The translations under genes and the position numbers were made by a program. Shown in pieces: positions 22,888 through 30,881 of a DNA stretch of 36,059 bases; the stretch's first letter is position 1, and the number at the start of each line of letters is the position of its first letter. Origin of the DNA: Peptococcaceae bacterium. Lineage in GTDB: Bacteria > Bacillota > Desulfotomaculia > Desulfotomaculales > Desulfocucumaceae. The stretch is from assembly GCA_023512435.1 (NCBI GenBank), contig JAILZP010000028.1:1-36059 (forward strand). Reading direction: 5' to 3'. The notes beneath the pieces were generated by a model. The model was not told where the DNA came from and searched no databases. It saw only the letters and a program-made list of their open reading frames with translations.

Positions 22888-23036
22888 TCCGAGTTGCGGG
22901 TAGGGGGGAGGGTTTTTTATTTGTACGGCCTTTTTCATGCGTTGTTGGAGGCCGTTTTGCTGTTTCATCGGAAAGGAAGCGGCCGGGAAGTAACTTGCAA
23001 CCCTGAAAGGGAATATTATTACCTGGGAGGATTTGA

Positions 23037-24386
23037 TTGGGCATGAGACTGCACGGAACCATGAGGATAAACGGCCGGGGCCGCCTGGAAATCGGGGGAA
23101 TTGAGGCCGCCGAACTGGCCCGGCGGTTCGGCACGCCCCTTTATGTCCTGGACGAGGAACTGTTCAGGCAAAACTGCCGGGATTACCACCGTCACTTCAC
23201 GGAAAAATACGGGGCCGAGGTCATTTACGCCGGGAAGACGCTGATCAACCTGGCTGTTTGCAGGCTGGTGGAGGAAGAGGGGCTGGGGCTGGACGTGGCC
23301 TCGGGCGGGGAGCTTTACACCGCCATCAAGGCCCGGTTTCCAATGCACCGGGTGTATTTCCACGGCAACAACAAGTCCCCCGGAGAGATAAAAATGGCCC
23401 TGGAAGCCGGGGTGGGCCGCTTTATGGCGGACAACCTGCAGGAACTGCTGGTCCTGAACAGTCTGGCCGGCGAGATGAAGACCAGGGCGGACGTGATCAT
23501 CAGGCTGACGCCTGGAATTGAGGCGCACACCCACGAGTACGTAAAGACCGGTCAGATAGACAGCAAGTTCGGCCTGGCCATCCAGACCGGGCAGGCCGAA
23601 GAGGGGGTCAGGGCTGCCCTGCGGCTTGAAAACATCAGACTCAGGGGCCTGCACTGCCACATCGGCTCCCAGATATTTGAGCTGGGATCTTACGTTCACG
23701 CCGTGGACGTGATGATGGACTTCGCCGGAAAAATTAAACGGGAAACCGGCTGGACCCCGGAGGAAATCGACCTCGGCGGCGGCCTGGGCATATACTACGC
23801 CGAGGGCGACAACCCTCCCCCGGTGTCGGAATACGCCGACCTGGTCATGGCCAGGCTGAAAATGAAATCCGCGGAACACGGCATGGAGACCCCGAGGCTG
23901 ATGGTGGAGCCCGGCAGGTCCGTCAGCGGACCGGCGGGGTGCACCATATACACCGTGGGCACGGTTAAGGAAATCCCGGGCGTCAGAAAATACGTGGCGG
24001 TGGACGGAGGCATGGCCGACAACCCCCGGCACGCGCTTTACCAGGCCAGGTACGAGGCCGTCCTGGCCAACAAGGCCGGCCTTCCCCCGGCGGAGGTGGT
24101 GTCCGTGGCCGGGAAATGCTGTGAGTCCGGCGACATGCTGATCAGGGATATCGCCCTGCCCGCCGCAGAACCCGGAGACATCCTGGTGGTAAGCTGCACC
24201 GGAGCCTACAACTACACCATGTCCATGAATTACAACCGCCTGCCCAGACCGGCCATGGTGCTGGTGAGGGGCGGCAGGGCCGACCTGATCGTGAAGAGAG
24301 AGGATTATGAAGACCTGGTCAGAAACGATGTCATTCCGGACCGGCTGAGAAAAAGCGGGCTGGCCGGCGTCGCCTCGGCGAGATAA
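23037..24386 (+). CDS. lysA: Diaminopimelate decarboxylase LysA
   Basis: PLP enzyme for the last step of lysine synthesis. The 449 residues are of fold type III: PLP lysine K67 in IYAGKTLINLAV, LHCHIGSQI, EIDLGGGLGI, VEPGRSVSGPAG, the interface Cys in CCESGDMLIRD and Tyr in GAYNYTMSMNYN. The start is TTG 23037 (GGGAGG at 6 nt) or ATG 23043 (12 nt). In B. subtilis lysA follows spoVAF directly; here about 10 kb of other genes lie between. The lysine riboswitch upstream indicates feedback control. Confidence 0.95.
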   Translation: MGMRLHGTMRINGRGRLEIGGIEAAELARRFGTPLYVLDEELFRQNCRDYHRHFTEKYGAEVIYAGKTLINLAVCRLVEEEGLGLDVASGGELYTAIKARFPMHRVYFHGNNKSPGEIKMALEAGVGRFMADNLQELLVLNSLAGEMKTRADVIIRLTPGIEAHTHEYVKTGQIDSKFGLAIQTGQAEEGVRAALRLENIRLRGLHCHIGSQIFELGSYVHAVDVMMDFAGKIKRETGWTPEEIDLGGGLGIYYAEGDNPPPVSEYADLVMARLKMKSAEHGMETPRLMVEPGRSVSGPAGCTIYTVGTVKEIPGVRKYVAVDGGMADNPRHALYQARYEAVLANKAGLPPAEVVSVAGKCCESGDMLIRDIALPAAEPGDILVVSCTGAYNYTMSMNYNRLPRPAMVLVRGGRADLIVKREDYEDLVRNDVIPDRLRKSGLAGVASAR

Positions 24387-24395
24387 CGATACCTC

Positions 24396-24450
24396 ATTCT
24401 GAAGACCTTATTCTGTCGGAATCCAGAATCCAGAATTCAGAATCCAGAAT
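24396..24450. repeat. Palindromic GAATCCA-type repeat after lysA
   Basis: ATTCTGAAGACCTTATTCTG followed by four phased 7-mers (GAATCCA, GAATCCA, GAATTCA, GAATCCA). ATTCTG arms can pair with the CAGAAT units. Closely matches 9581-9628 and 30645-30685. Confidence 0.85.
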
Positions 24451-24544
24451 GAAAAAATTGGGAAATCATGGTGTTTTTCCCGGAGCTGGCTTTTCTGAAA
24501 AAATATTAACATAATGTTTCGGAGTTCAATTTATCCATGGCCTG

Positions 24545-24567
24545 AGCGTCAAAAGACGCTTTTTTTA
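24545..24567 (+). terminator. Intrinsic terminator between lysA and the DHH-CBS gene
   Basis: AGCGTC (24545-24550), loop AAAA, GACGCT (24555-24560), then T to 24567. Confidence 0.85.
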
Positions 24568-24579
24568 TAACCGCATTTA

Positions 24580-24588
24580 TGGTATAAT
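24580..24588 (+). promoter_or_regulatory. Extended -10 promoter for the DHH-CBS gene
   Basis: TGG-TATAAT at 24580-24588 gives a consensus extended -10. The -35 position falls in the T-run of the terminator and is poor. The start codon is 33 nt downstream. Confidence 0.6.
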
Positions 24589-24620
24589 ATCCCGAAAATT
24601 TTGCTCAAGGCGGATGGTTG

Positions 24621-27269
24621 ATGGAAATCATTACCACCCACACCAACACCGACCTGGACGCCCTGGCCTCCATGGTGGCGGCGAAAAAGCTTTACCCGGA
24701 AGCCCAGATGGTTTTTCCCGGCAAGCTCTCCAGGAACGTGGAAGAATTCATGTCCCTGCACAAGGATGTTTTCACGGTAAAAACAGGCAAGGACATCGAC
24801 CTCAACAAGGTAAAGAGGGTCATCCTGGTGGACACGAAAAACCCGAAAAGGGTAAACAAGCTGGCGGAACTGTTCAGCCGGCCCGGTTTGGACGTGCACA
24901 TCTACGACCACCACCCCTGGACCGAGGGGGACGCCCGGGGATCCCTGGAGGTGGTGGAACTGATCGGCGCCACCGTCACCCTGCTGGTGGAGAGGATAAA
25001 AGAGCGGGGGATAGAAATCACGCCCCTGGAAGCCACCATCATGGCCCTGGGGATACACGGCGACACCGGGTCGCTGCTGTTCACCAGCACCACCGCCAGG
25101 GACGCCGCGGCGGTGGCCTTTCTGATCGAAAAGGGGGCCAACCTGGGGGTGGTGTCCGAATTTCTCGGCCGGCCCATGACCGAAGACCAGAAGGACCTCC
25201 TGAAAGCGCTCCTGATGTCGGCCGAGAGGCACGTCATCAACGGGGTCAAGGTGCTCATCGCCAGGGCGGAAACCAGGGAATTCGTGGTCGGGCTGTCCCT
25301 GCTCACCCACACCATTTCGGAAATAGAGCGGCTGGACGCCATCTTTACCGTGGTGCTGATGGAGGACAGGGTGCACGTGGTGGGGAGGAGCAACATCCCC
25401 CAGGTGAACGCGGCCGAGATCCTGGGCCCCTTCATGGGGGGAGGCCACCCGGCGGCGGCCTCGGCCACCGTGAAGAACGGCAATGTCAACGAAGTGGCCG
25501 AAAAACTGGTGAAAACCATCCAGGAAAAGGTGAAGCCCCCCCTGTCGGCCTCGGACATAATGTCATTCCCGGTGAAAACGGTTTTCGAGGATGCCACCAT
25601 CGCCGAGGCCAGCAGGGTAATGATGCGCTACGGCCACTCCGGGCTGCCGGTGGTGGAGGGCCTTGCCCTAAAGGGGGTCATTTCCCGGCGGGATGTGGAA
25701 AAAGCCATGAATCACGGTCTGGGCCACGCCCCGGTAAAAGGGTACATGACCGCCAACGTGGTCACTGTGCACCCCAACATGCCGGTGGCCGAGGTCAGGG
25801 AAATCATGATCGAGAACGACATAGGCAGGGTGCCGGTGGTGGATGGCGGCCGCCTGGTGGGCATAGTGTCCAGGACAGACGTGCTGAAAACCCTGCACGG
25901 GGATTTTCAGAACGGCTATCACGTGGTGCACGGGGGACGGTCGAAGCAGAGCCTTTACAACAACATAGCCGAGGTCATGCGCCGGGGTCTTTCCCCCAGC
26001 GTGCTGGGGATCCTGAGGCAGGCCGGGGACATCGCCGGGCAGCTTGGCTGCAGGGTTTATGCCGCCGGCGGGGTGGTCAGGGACCTGCTGGTGGGATATG
26101 AAAACATAGATGTGGACATAGTGGTGGAAGGGGACGGAATCGCCCTGGCCGAAGCCATGGCCGGACAACTGGGCAAGGGCGCCAGGGTCAGGGCGCACCG
26201 GAAATTCGGCACGGCGGAGCTGTTTTTCCCGGACGGCTTCAAGGTGGATGTGGCCACCGCCCGGGTGGAGTATTACGAGTACCCGGCGGCCCTGCCCCAG
26301 GTGGAAAGTTCATCCTTAAGGCAGGACCTTTACCGGCGGGACTTCACCATCAACGCCATGGCCGTTTCCCTGAACCCGGACAGCTTCGGGGAGCTGGTGG
26401 ACTATTTCGGGGGCCGGGAGGACCTGCACTACGGCCTGGTGCGGGTCCTCTACAACCTCAGCTTCATCGAGGACCCCACCAGGATCCTGAGGGCGGTCAG
26501 GTTTGAACAGCGCTATAAAATGAGAATAGAGCCCCAGACTTTAAAGCTCCTGGAAGACGCGGTGCGCCAGGAGGTCCTTTTAAAGGTGTCCAACGACAGG
26601 CTGTGGGATGAACTCAGCCACATAATGATGGAGCCCGAGGCCGGAAAAATGTTTTCCAGGCTGGACGCCCTGCAGGTCTGGCCCCAGGTGCTGCCGGACG
26701 TCAGCTACTGGGAGGTGCAGCCCGTCCTGAACGGCCTGAACAAAGCCATAAGGCTGCTGAAGGAATGGGGATTCGGCGTCTACCCCGACCCTTGGCTGCC
26801 CGTGATGATTGCCGTGCTGCACTGGTCGGACGCCGAGACGGCGGGGAAGATCTGCCGGAAATACAGCCTGAGCAAGAGGCAGACCGAAAAGGTCCTGACC
26901 GCCCTGGAGAATTGGCAGGAAACCCTGGCCGGACTGTGGAAGGAAACGGAAAGCCCGCGCATGAGCGACCTGGCCGGGAAAGTAAGCGGCCTGCCGGGGG
27001 AGGCATACCCGCTTTTGCTTGCGCTCCTGGACGAGGACCGGATGAAGAAGCGCTTCAGGTCCGTCCTAACGGCGATCAGGGATAACAGGCCGCTGCTGGG
27101 CGGAGAATACATCAGGTCCCTGGGCTACAAGCCAGGGCCCATCTACCGGCGTGCCCTCAACGAGCTGTGGCGGGCCAGGATGGACGGCCTGGTGCTGAGC
27201 GAAGACCAGGAGAGGGAATTCCTGGAGGAATGCCTGAAAAAACTAAGGGGAGAAATGGCCAGTTGTTAG
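24621..27269 (+). CDS. DHH phosphoesterase - CBS pair - tRNA nucleotidyltransferase fusion
   Basis: An 882-residue three-part protein. Residues 1-300: DHH/DHHA1 phosphoesterase (HTNTDLDALAS; VHIYDHHP near 96; GGGHPAAASA near 273). Residues 311-428: two CBS domains (MSFPVKTVFEDATIAEA...; YMTANVVTVHPNMPVAEV...), likely adenine-nucleotide sensing. Residues 470-880: class II nucleotidyltransferase/poly(A) polymerase head and body (YAAGGVVRDLL near 478, NIDVDIVVEGD near 495 with the metal Asp pair, RRDFTINAMA, EDPTRILRAVRFEQR). This architecture is known in several bacteria, where the polymerase part acts as CCA-, CC- or A-adding enzyme on tRNA; which applies here cannot be told by eye. The ATG at 24621 is preferred over the adjacent TTG. 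Confidence 0.92.
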   Translation: MEIITTHTNTDLDALASMVAAKKLYPEAQMVFPGKLSRNVEEFMSLHKDVFTVKTGKDIDLNKVKRVILVDTKNPKRVNKLAELFSRPGLDVHIYDHHPWTEGDARGSLEVVELIGATVTLLVERIKERGIEITPLEATIMALGIHGDTGSLLFTSTTARDAAAVAFLIEKGANLGVVSEFLGRPMTEDQKDLLKALLMSAERHVINGVKVLIARAETREFVVGLSLLTHTISEIERLDAIFTVVLMEDRVHVVGRSNIPQVNAAEILGPFMGGGHPAAASATVKNGNVNEVAEKLVKTIQEKVKPPLSASDIMSFPVKTVFEDATIAEASRVMMRYGHSGLPVVEGLALKGVISRRDVEKAMNHGLGHAPVKGYMTANVVTVHPNMPVAEVREIMIENDIGRVPVVDGGRLVGIVSRTDVLKTLHGDFQNGYHVVHGGRSKQSLYNNIAEVMRRGLSPSVLGILRQAGDIAGQLGCRVYAAGGVVRDLLVGYENIDVDIVVEGDGIALAEAMAGQLGKGARVRAHRKFGTAELFFPDGFKVDVATARVEYYEYPAALPQVESSSLRQDLYRRDFTINAMAVSLNPDSFGELVDYFGGREDLHYGLVRVLYNLSFIEDPTRILRAVRFEQRYKMRIEPQTLKLLEDAVRQEVLLKVSNDRLWDELSHIMMEPEAGKMFSRLDALQVWPQVLPDVSYWEVQPVLNGLNKAIRLLKEWGFGVYPDPWLPVMIAVLHWSDAETAGKICRKYSLSKRQTEKVLTALENWQETLAGLWKETESPRMSDLAGKVSGLPGEAYPLLLALLDEDRMKKRFRSVLTAIRDNRPLLGGEYIRSLGYKPGPIYRRALNELWRARMDGLVLSEDQEREFLEECLKKLRGEMASC

Positions 27270-27889
27270 ATCTTTTTAACCCCGCCAGGCTTCTGTACAT
27301 GACGCCGGCGGTTATAATCGGGCTCACCGTCCATGAGTACGCCCACGCTGCGGCGGCGTACAGCCTGGGGGACAGGACGGCCTACCACCAGGGTCGGATG
27401 ACCCTCAACCCGGCCGCCCACATCGACCCCCTGGGGCTGATCCTGCTTTACTTCGCTGGGTTCGGCTGGGCCAGGCCGGTGCCGGTAAACCCGTTTCATT
27501 TCAGGGGAAACAGGGACCGGGGCATGGTCCTGGTATCCCTGGCCGGTCCCCTGTCAAACCTGGTGCTGGCGGTGGCCGCGGCCGCCCTGCTGGGGGCTTT
27601 CCTGTGGAATATCCCCTACGCAAACCGGATAACCATGGAAATAATAAGAATAAACGTGATCCTGGCGATTTTCAACCTGATCCCCGTTCCTCCCCTGGAC
27701 GGGTCGAAAATTCTGGCCGGGATCCTGCCGGGCAGCCGGGAATGGCTGTACAGGTTTGAACAGTACGGCACCATAGTCCTGGTACTGCTTTTGTTCACCG
27801 GAATTATCGGCCGGGTCCTGAACATATTCATAGTCCCCGTATACGGCTTCCTGACCTGGGTGGCCAGGACCGTGAACGCGATATTCTGA
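27263..27889 (+). CDS. Site-2 protease family membrane metalloprotease (M50)
   Basis: A 208-residue membrane protease of the small, PDZ-less M50 group. The zinc motif H24-E-Y-A-H28 lies in the first transmembrane segment (VIIGLTVHEYAHAAAAY); NPAAHIDPLG and the second-site motif NLIPVPPLDGSKIL supply the remaining ligand. About five hydrophobic helices are visible. The TTG at 27263 follows AAGGGGAG and overlaps the end of the preceding gene by 7 nt, implying coupling; the longer frame from 27167 is antisense-like sequence within that gene. Substrate unknown. Confidence 0.9.
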   Translation: MLDLFNPARLLYMTPAVIIGLTVHEYAHAAAAYSLGDRTAYHQGRMTLNPAAHIDPLGLILLYFAGFGWARPVPVNPFHFRGNRDRGMVLVSLAGPLSNLVLAVAAAALLGAFLWNIPYANRITMEIIRINVILAIFNLIPVPPLDGSKILAGILPGSREWLYRFEQYGTIVLVLLLFTGIIGRVLNIFIVPVYGFLTWVARTVNAIF

Positions 27890-27936
27890 GAATACAGGAG
27901 ACATACTGGAAAGACGCTTTCGGAAGGGAGAACGAA

Positions 27937-28920
27937 ATGGCCAAGGGAAGGATACTGAGCGGAATGAGGCCCACCGGCCGCCTGCACATCGGTCACCTGA
28001 GCGTGCTGGAGAACTGGAAGAGACTTCAGGAAGAGTACGACTGCTTCTTTTTTTCAGCCGACTGGCACGCCCTGACCACCTCCTTCGAGGATACCGGGGA
28101 AATAAAGGAAAACACCCTGGAAATGGTCACCGACTGGCTGGCGGTGGGGCTGGACCCGGAAAGAAGCGTGATCTTCACCCAGTCGGACATTAAGGAACAC
28201 GCCGAGCTGCACCTGCTGTTTTCCATGATCATTCCCCTGAGCTGGCTGGAAAGGGTTCCCACCTACAAGGACCAGGTGCAGCAGTTCAGGGAACAGGGAA
28301 AGGACATCATGACCTACGGTTTTTTGGGCTACCCGCTGCTGCAGGCGGCGGACATCCTGATTTACCGGGCCGACGCTGTGCCGGTGGGAGAGGACCAGCT
28401 GCCCCACCTGGAGCTCTGCCGGGAGGTGGCCCGCCGCTTCAACCACATGTACTCACCCGTCTTCCCGGAGCCCCGGGCCCTTTTGTCCAGGGTCAGGCTG
28501 CTGCCGGGGGTGGACAACCGGAAGATGAGCAAGAGCTACGCCAACGACATCGGCATATTCGCCGGTCCGGACGAACTGCGGAAAAAGGTCAACGCCATGA
28601 TTACCGACCCGGCCAGGATCAGGAAAAATGACCCCGGGCACCCGGAGGTCTGCGTGGTCCACAAGTACCACTCTATATACAGCCCGTCCGAACTGGCCGG
28701 CATCGAGGAACAGTGCCGCCGGGGAGAAATAGGCTGCGTGGCCTGCAAGAAAATGATGCATGAGAGCCTGGACCGGATCCTGGCCCCGCTGAGGGAAAGG
28801 AGAGAGGAAATCACGGCCCGCCGGGGATACGTCCGGGAGGTGCTGGCCGAAGGCGCTTTAAAAGCCCGCCGGGAAGCCTCGGAGACCATGCGGATGGTCC
28901 GGGAGGCCATGAAGATATAA
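27937..28920 (+). CDS. trpS: Tryptophanyl-tRNA synthetase
   Basis: Class I aminoacyl-tRNA synthetase of 327 residues. HIGH motif at residues 17-20 (GRLHIGHL), KMSKS in NRKMSKSYAND, and GYPLLQAADILIY with GEDQLPHLELCRE typical of bacterial TrpRS. ATG at 27937 with GGAAGGGAG upstream, 47 nt after the protease gene, so probably in the same transcript. No T-box leader precedes it. Confidence 0.96.
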   Translation: MAKGRILSGMRPTGRLHIGHLSVLENWKRLQEEYDCFFFSADWHALTTSFEDTGEIKENTLEMVTDWLAVGLDPERSVIFTQSDIKEHAELHLLFSMIIPLSWLERVPTYKDQVQQFREQGKDIMTYGFLGYPLLQAADILIYRADAVPVGEDQLPHLELCREVARRFNHMYSPVFPEPRALLSRVRLLPGVDNRKMSKSYANDIGIFAGPDELRKKVNAMITDPARIRKNDPGHPEVCVVHKYHSIYSPSELAGIEEQCRRGEIGCVACKKMMHESLDRILAPLRERREEITARRGYVREVLAEGALKARREASETMRMVREAMKI

Positions 28921-28980
28921 ATCTTGCCGCGGAGATTGAGGGTCCGCCGACCGGGGATTTGGAGTTGGAGGATATTGTTT

Positions 28981-29196
28981 ATGACCGCTAAGAACCGTCC
29001 CAATCATGCAAAATACATCCGGGTCCTCCGGCAAATGTCTCCGGAGGCCAGGCTCCTCAAGGCCTTTGAATTGTCCGAATTCACCAGGGAGCTTTTTCTC
29101 GCCGGATTACGCATGAGATTTCCAGATTTGCCCGATGAAGAAGTTAAGAAAAAATATCTGGAGCGCATTAAAAAATGTCACAACAGGAATTATTAA
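28981..29196 (+). CDS. Small basic helical protein, first gene of a nucleotidyltransferase pair
   Basis: A 71-residue charged, probably all-helical protein (SPEARLLKAFELSEFTREL..., ending KKCHNRNY). ATG at 28981 with TTGGAGG at 9 nt; a longer frame from 28924 lacks support. It overlaps the next gene by 22 nt. I recognise it only as a small hypothetical protein that tends to sit before nucleotidyltransferase-fold genes; an antitoxin role is inferred from size, order and overlap. It is less GC-rich than the housekeeping genes around it. Confidence 0.75.
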   Translation: MTAKNRPNHAKYIRVLRQMSPEARLLKAFELSEFTRELFLAGLRMRFPDLPDEEVKKKYLERIKKCHNRNY

Positions 29197-29741
29197 AAAG
29201 AGTTGTCCGGGCGCTGGAAAACGCAGAGATTAAATACATGGTGACCGGATCCATCGTTTCAAGCCTTCAGGGCGAACCCCGGTCCACTCATGATATAGAC
29301 TTTGTTGTTGCGATTGAGGGACCTTCTATAGATAAGCTGGTTGCGGCTTTTCCGGCGTCTGATTTCTACCTGGATAAAGAAAGCATTGCCGATGCAATTA
29401 AAAGAAAGGCCATGTTTAACTTGATTGATATGAAGGATGGGGACAAGGCCGACTTTTGGATACTTACGGACGATCCCTTTGACCAATCGCGATTTTCAAG
29501 GCGGCAAACCATAGAAGTCATGGGAATCAGAATGCAGGTTTCCAGACCGGAAGACACCATTTTGGTAAAGCTAAAGTGGGCTAAACTGTCAGGGGGCAGT
29601 GAAAAACAATTCACGGACGCTTTAAGGGTGTATGAAGTTCAATATCCCGGCCTGGATATGAATTATTTGGATCATTGGGCCAAAAAGCTGGATATTGAGA
29701 CAATGTGGAAACAAATAAAAGAAAAAGCGGAGGTTGTGTAA
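29175..29741 (+). CDS. Nucleotidyltransferase-fold protein, AbiEii-like
   Basis: A 188-residue protein with the minimal nucleotidyltransferase signature: Gly-Ser in MVTGSIVSSL, then Asp-x-Asp in HDIDFVV 14 residues later, and a third acidic position in KADFWIL. A helical C-terminus with KLKWAKLSGGSEKQFTDA follows. Related proteins act as toxins or abortive-infection effectors that nucleotidylate RNA or protein, but many are uncharacterised. Translationally coupled to the small gene before it, lower GC than its neighbours, flanked by a housekeeping gene (trpS) and a lipoprotein gene, which suits an inserted defence or toxin-antitoxin module. Confidence 0.78.
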   Translation: MSQQELLKRVVRALENAEIKYMVTGSIVSSLQGEPRSTHDIDFVVAIEGPSIDKLVAAFPASDFYLDKESIADAIKRKAMFNLIDMKDGDKADFWILTDDPFDQSRFSRRQTIEVMGIRMQVSRPEDTILVKLKWAKLSGGSEKQFTDALRVYEVQYPGLDMNYLDHWAKKLDIETMWKQIKEKAEVV

Positions 29742-29809
29742 AAGGTGTATCAAAACCCCCGGGGCCAGGCAGAATAATAAATAATTTCTGCCGGAACGGG
29801 GGTTGTGTT

Positions 29810-30622
29810 TTGAGAAGGGTTATTGCCGTATTGCTTGCGGTTGCGCTTGCGGCGGCGCTGGTTTCGTGCCGTGCGGCCAGGAAGCCTGAACTGCCGCAAA
29901 ACAAGACCATCATAGTCCCCGAGGTGAGCCGGGTTGCCTACGACGTGCTGGACCTGAAGGACGCCCCCAAGGTGGTCAGGGACATCGCCAAAACCGTGGA
30001 GGACCGGGACGCCGCCACCTGGGCCCAGTCGGGGGGAAAGGCCTACCTGATCATAAGCCAGGGAGACAGGACCAGGAATTACGACCTGGAGGTTGATGAA
30101 ATACTGCAGCGCCTGCCGGAACAGGGATTCACCTGGCTGGACGTTAAGCTGGCCTACAGCAAAAGAAAGGATCCCAGGGCCGCCGGCGGTCCGGTCATAA
30201 CGGTGGTCAGGGCCGACGTGAACACCGCGCCCAACGGGGCGGGGTTCACCATTACCGGATTGGAGGTAACCGGCGGCACTGCCGGCGGCGGCCGTCCTCC
30301 CGCGGCTCCTGCCCCGCCGTCAGCCCAGATCGTCCCGGCCGGGGCCGTCATAGAAGAACCGGCTCCCAACCAGGAAATATCCAGTCCGGCAAGGGTGAGG
30401 GGCACCGCCAGGGCCCAGGGGCAGCTAAGGGTCCGCATTTCCACCCGGGGAGGACAGATAATCAAGGAGGAGAACCTCAACCCGGCGCCGGGAACCGGAT
30501 CGTTCAGCATGGAAATAAAATACAGTCCGCCCGAGATGGCCGTGCCGGGAGAAATCTCGGTCATCGCCGCCGGCGGGGGTGATGAAAGGGTGCTGGCACG
30601 GGTTCCGGTGATTATTAAATAG
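29810..30622 (+). CDS. Lipoprotein with PrcB-like and Gmad2 domains
   Basis: A 270-residue secreted lipoprotein: signal peptide RRVIAVLLAVALAAAL and lipobox LVSC with Cys20. The middle part (about 60-155, KAYLIISQGDRTRN...VITVVRADV) resembles the PrcB C-terminal domain. A Pro/Ala-rich linker (about 165-185) leads to a Gmad2 immunoglobulin-like domain (IEEPAPNQEISSPARVRGTA...) found in spore germination and cell-surface proteins. The TTG at 29810 with GGGGG upstream gives a clean signal peptide; the in-frame extension to 29705 would mask it. Role unknown, possibly at the spore or cell envelope. Confidence 0.8.
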   Translation: MRRVIAVLLAVALAAALVSCRAARKPELPQNKTIIVPEVSRVAYDVLDLKDAPKVVRDIAKTVEDRDAATWAQSGGKAYLIISQGDRTRNYDLEVDEILQRLPEQGFTWLDVKLAYSKRKDPRAAGGPVITVVRADVNTAPNGAGFTITGLEVTGGTAGGGRPPAAPAPPSAQIVPAGAVIEEPAPNQEISSPARVRGTARAQGQLRVRISTRGGQIIKEENLNPAPGTGSFSMEIKYSPPEMAVPGEISVIAAGGGDERVLARVPVIIK

Positions 30623-30644
30623 CATTACGAGGTGATAAAAACTC

Positions 30645-30685
30645 ATTCTGAAGACCTTATTCTGTAGGAAGACAGAATCCAGAAT
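30645..30685. repeat. Palindromic GAATCCA-type repeat after the lipoprotein gene
   Basis: ATTCTGAAGACCTTATTCTG is identical to the left half of the copy at 24396. The right half is shorter and diverged (GACAGAATCCAGAAT). Confidence 0.85.
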
Positions 30686-30758
30686 TGGAACAATGTTACC
30701 CTCCGGGTGTTCAAAATAATAACAGCATCCGGGTCAGCGGGCGCTGCCAGGGCATGGG

Positions 30759-30779
30759 CCGTCCGGCATCATCGGACGG
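30759..30779. other. Hairpin upstream of the acyl-CoA synthetase gene
   Basis: CCGTCCG (30759-30765), 7-nt loop, CGGACGG (30773-30779), without a T-run. It lies in the 259-bp gap 30623-30881, which otherwise holds the repeat above and no convincing promoter or gene. Confidence 0.45.
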
Positions 30780-30881
30780 GTATTGAAATTGCTAATGTAT
30801 GACAACGCCCGGTCAGCGGATTTGCGCCACCGTCAGACAACCCGCCGCTTATTCCGGGTAAACGACGAAGGAGTGATCGGC

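Noticed and set aside
24614-26101. 495-codon frame overlapping the DHH-CBS gene
   Set aside because: Gly/Arg/Pro-rich shadow frame; the other frame carries three recognisable domains.
27890-27936. T-box leader before trpS
   Set aside because: The gap is only 47 nt and has no T-box sequence or terminator.
30783-30881. N-terminal extension of the acyl-CoA synthetase
   Set aside because: The extension is not family-like, and AAGGAGTG marks the ATG at 30882.
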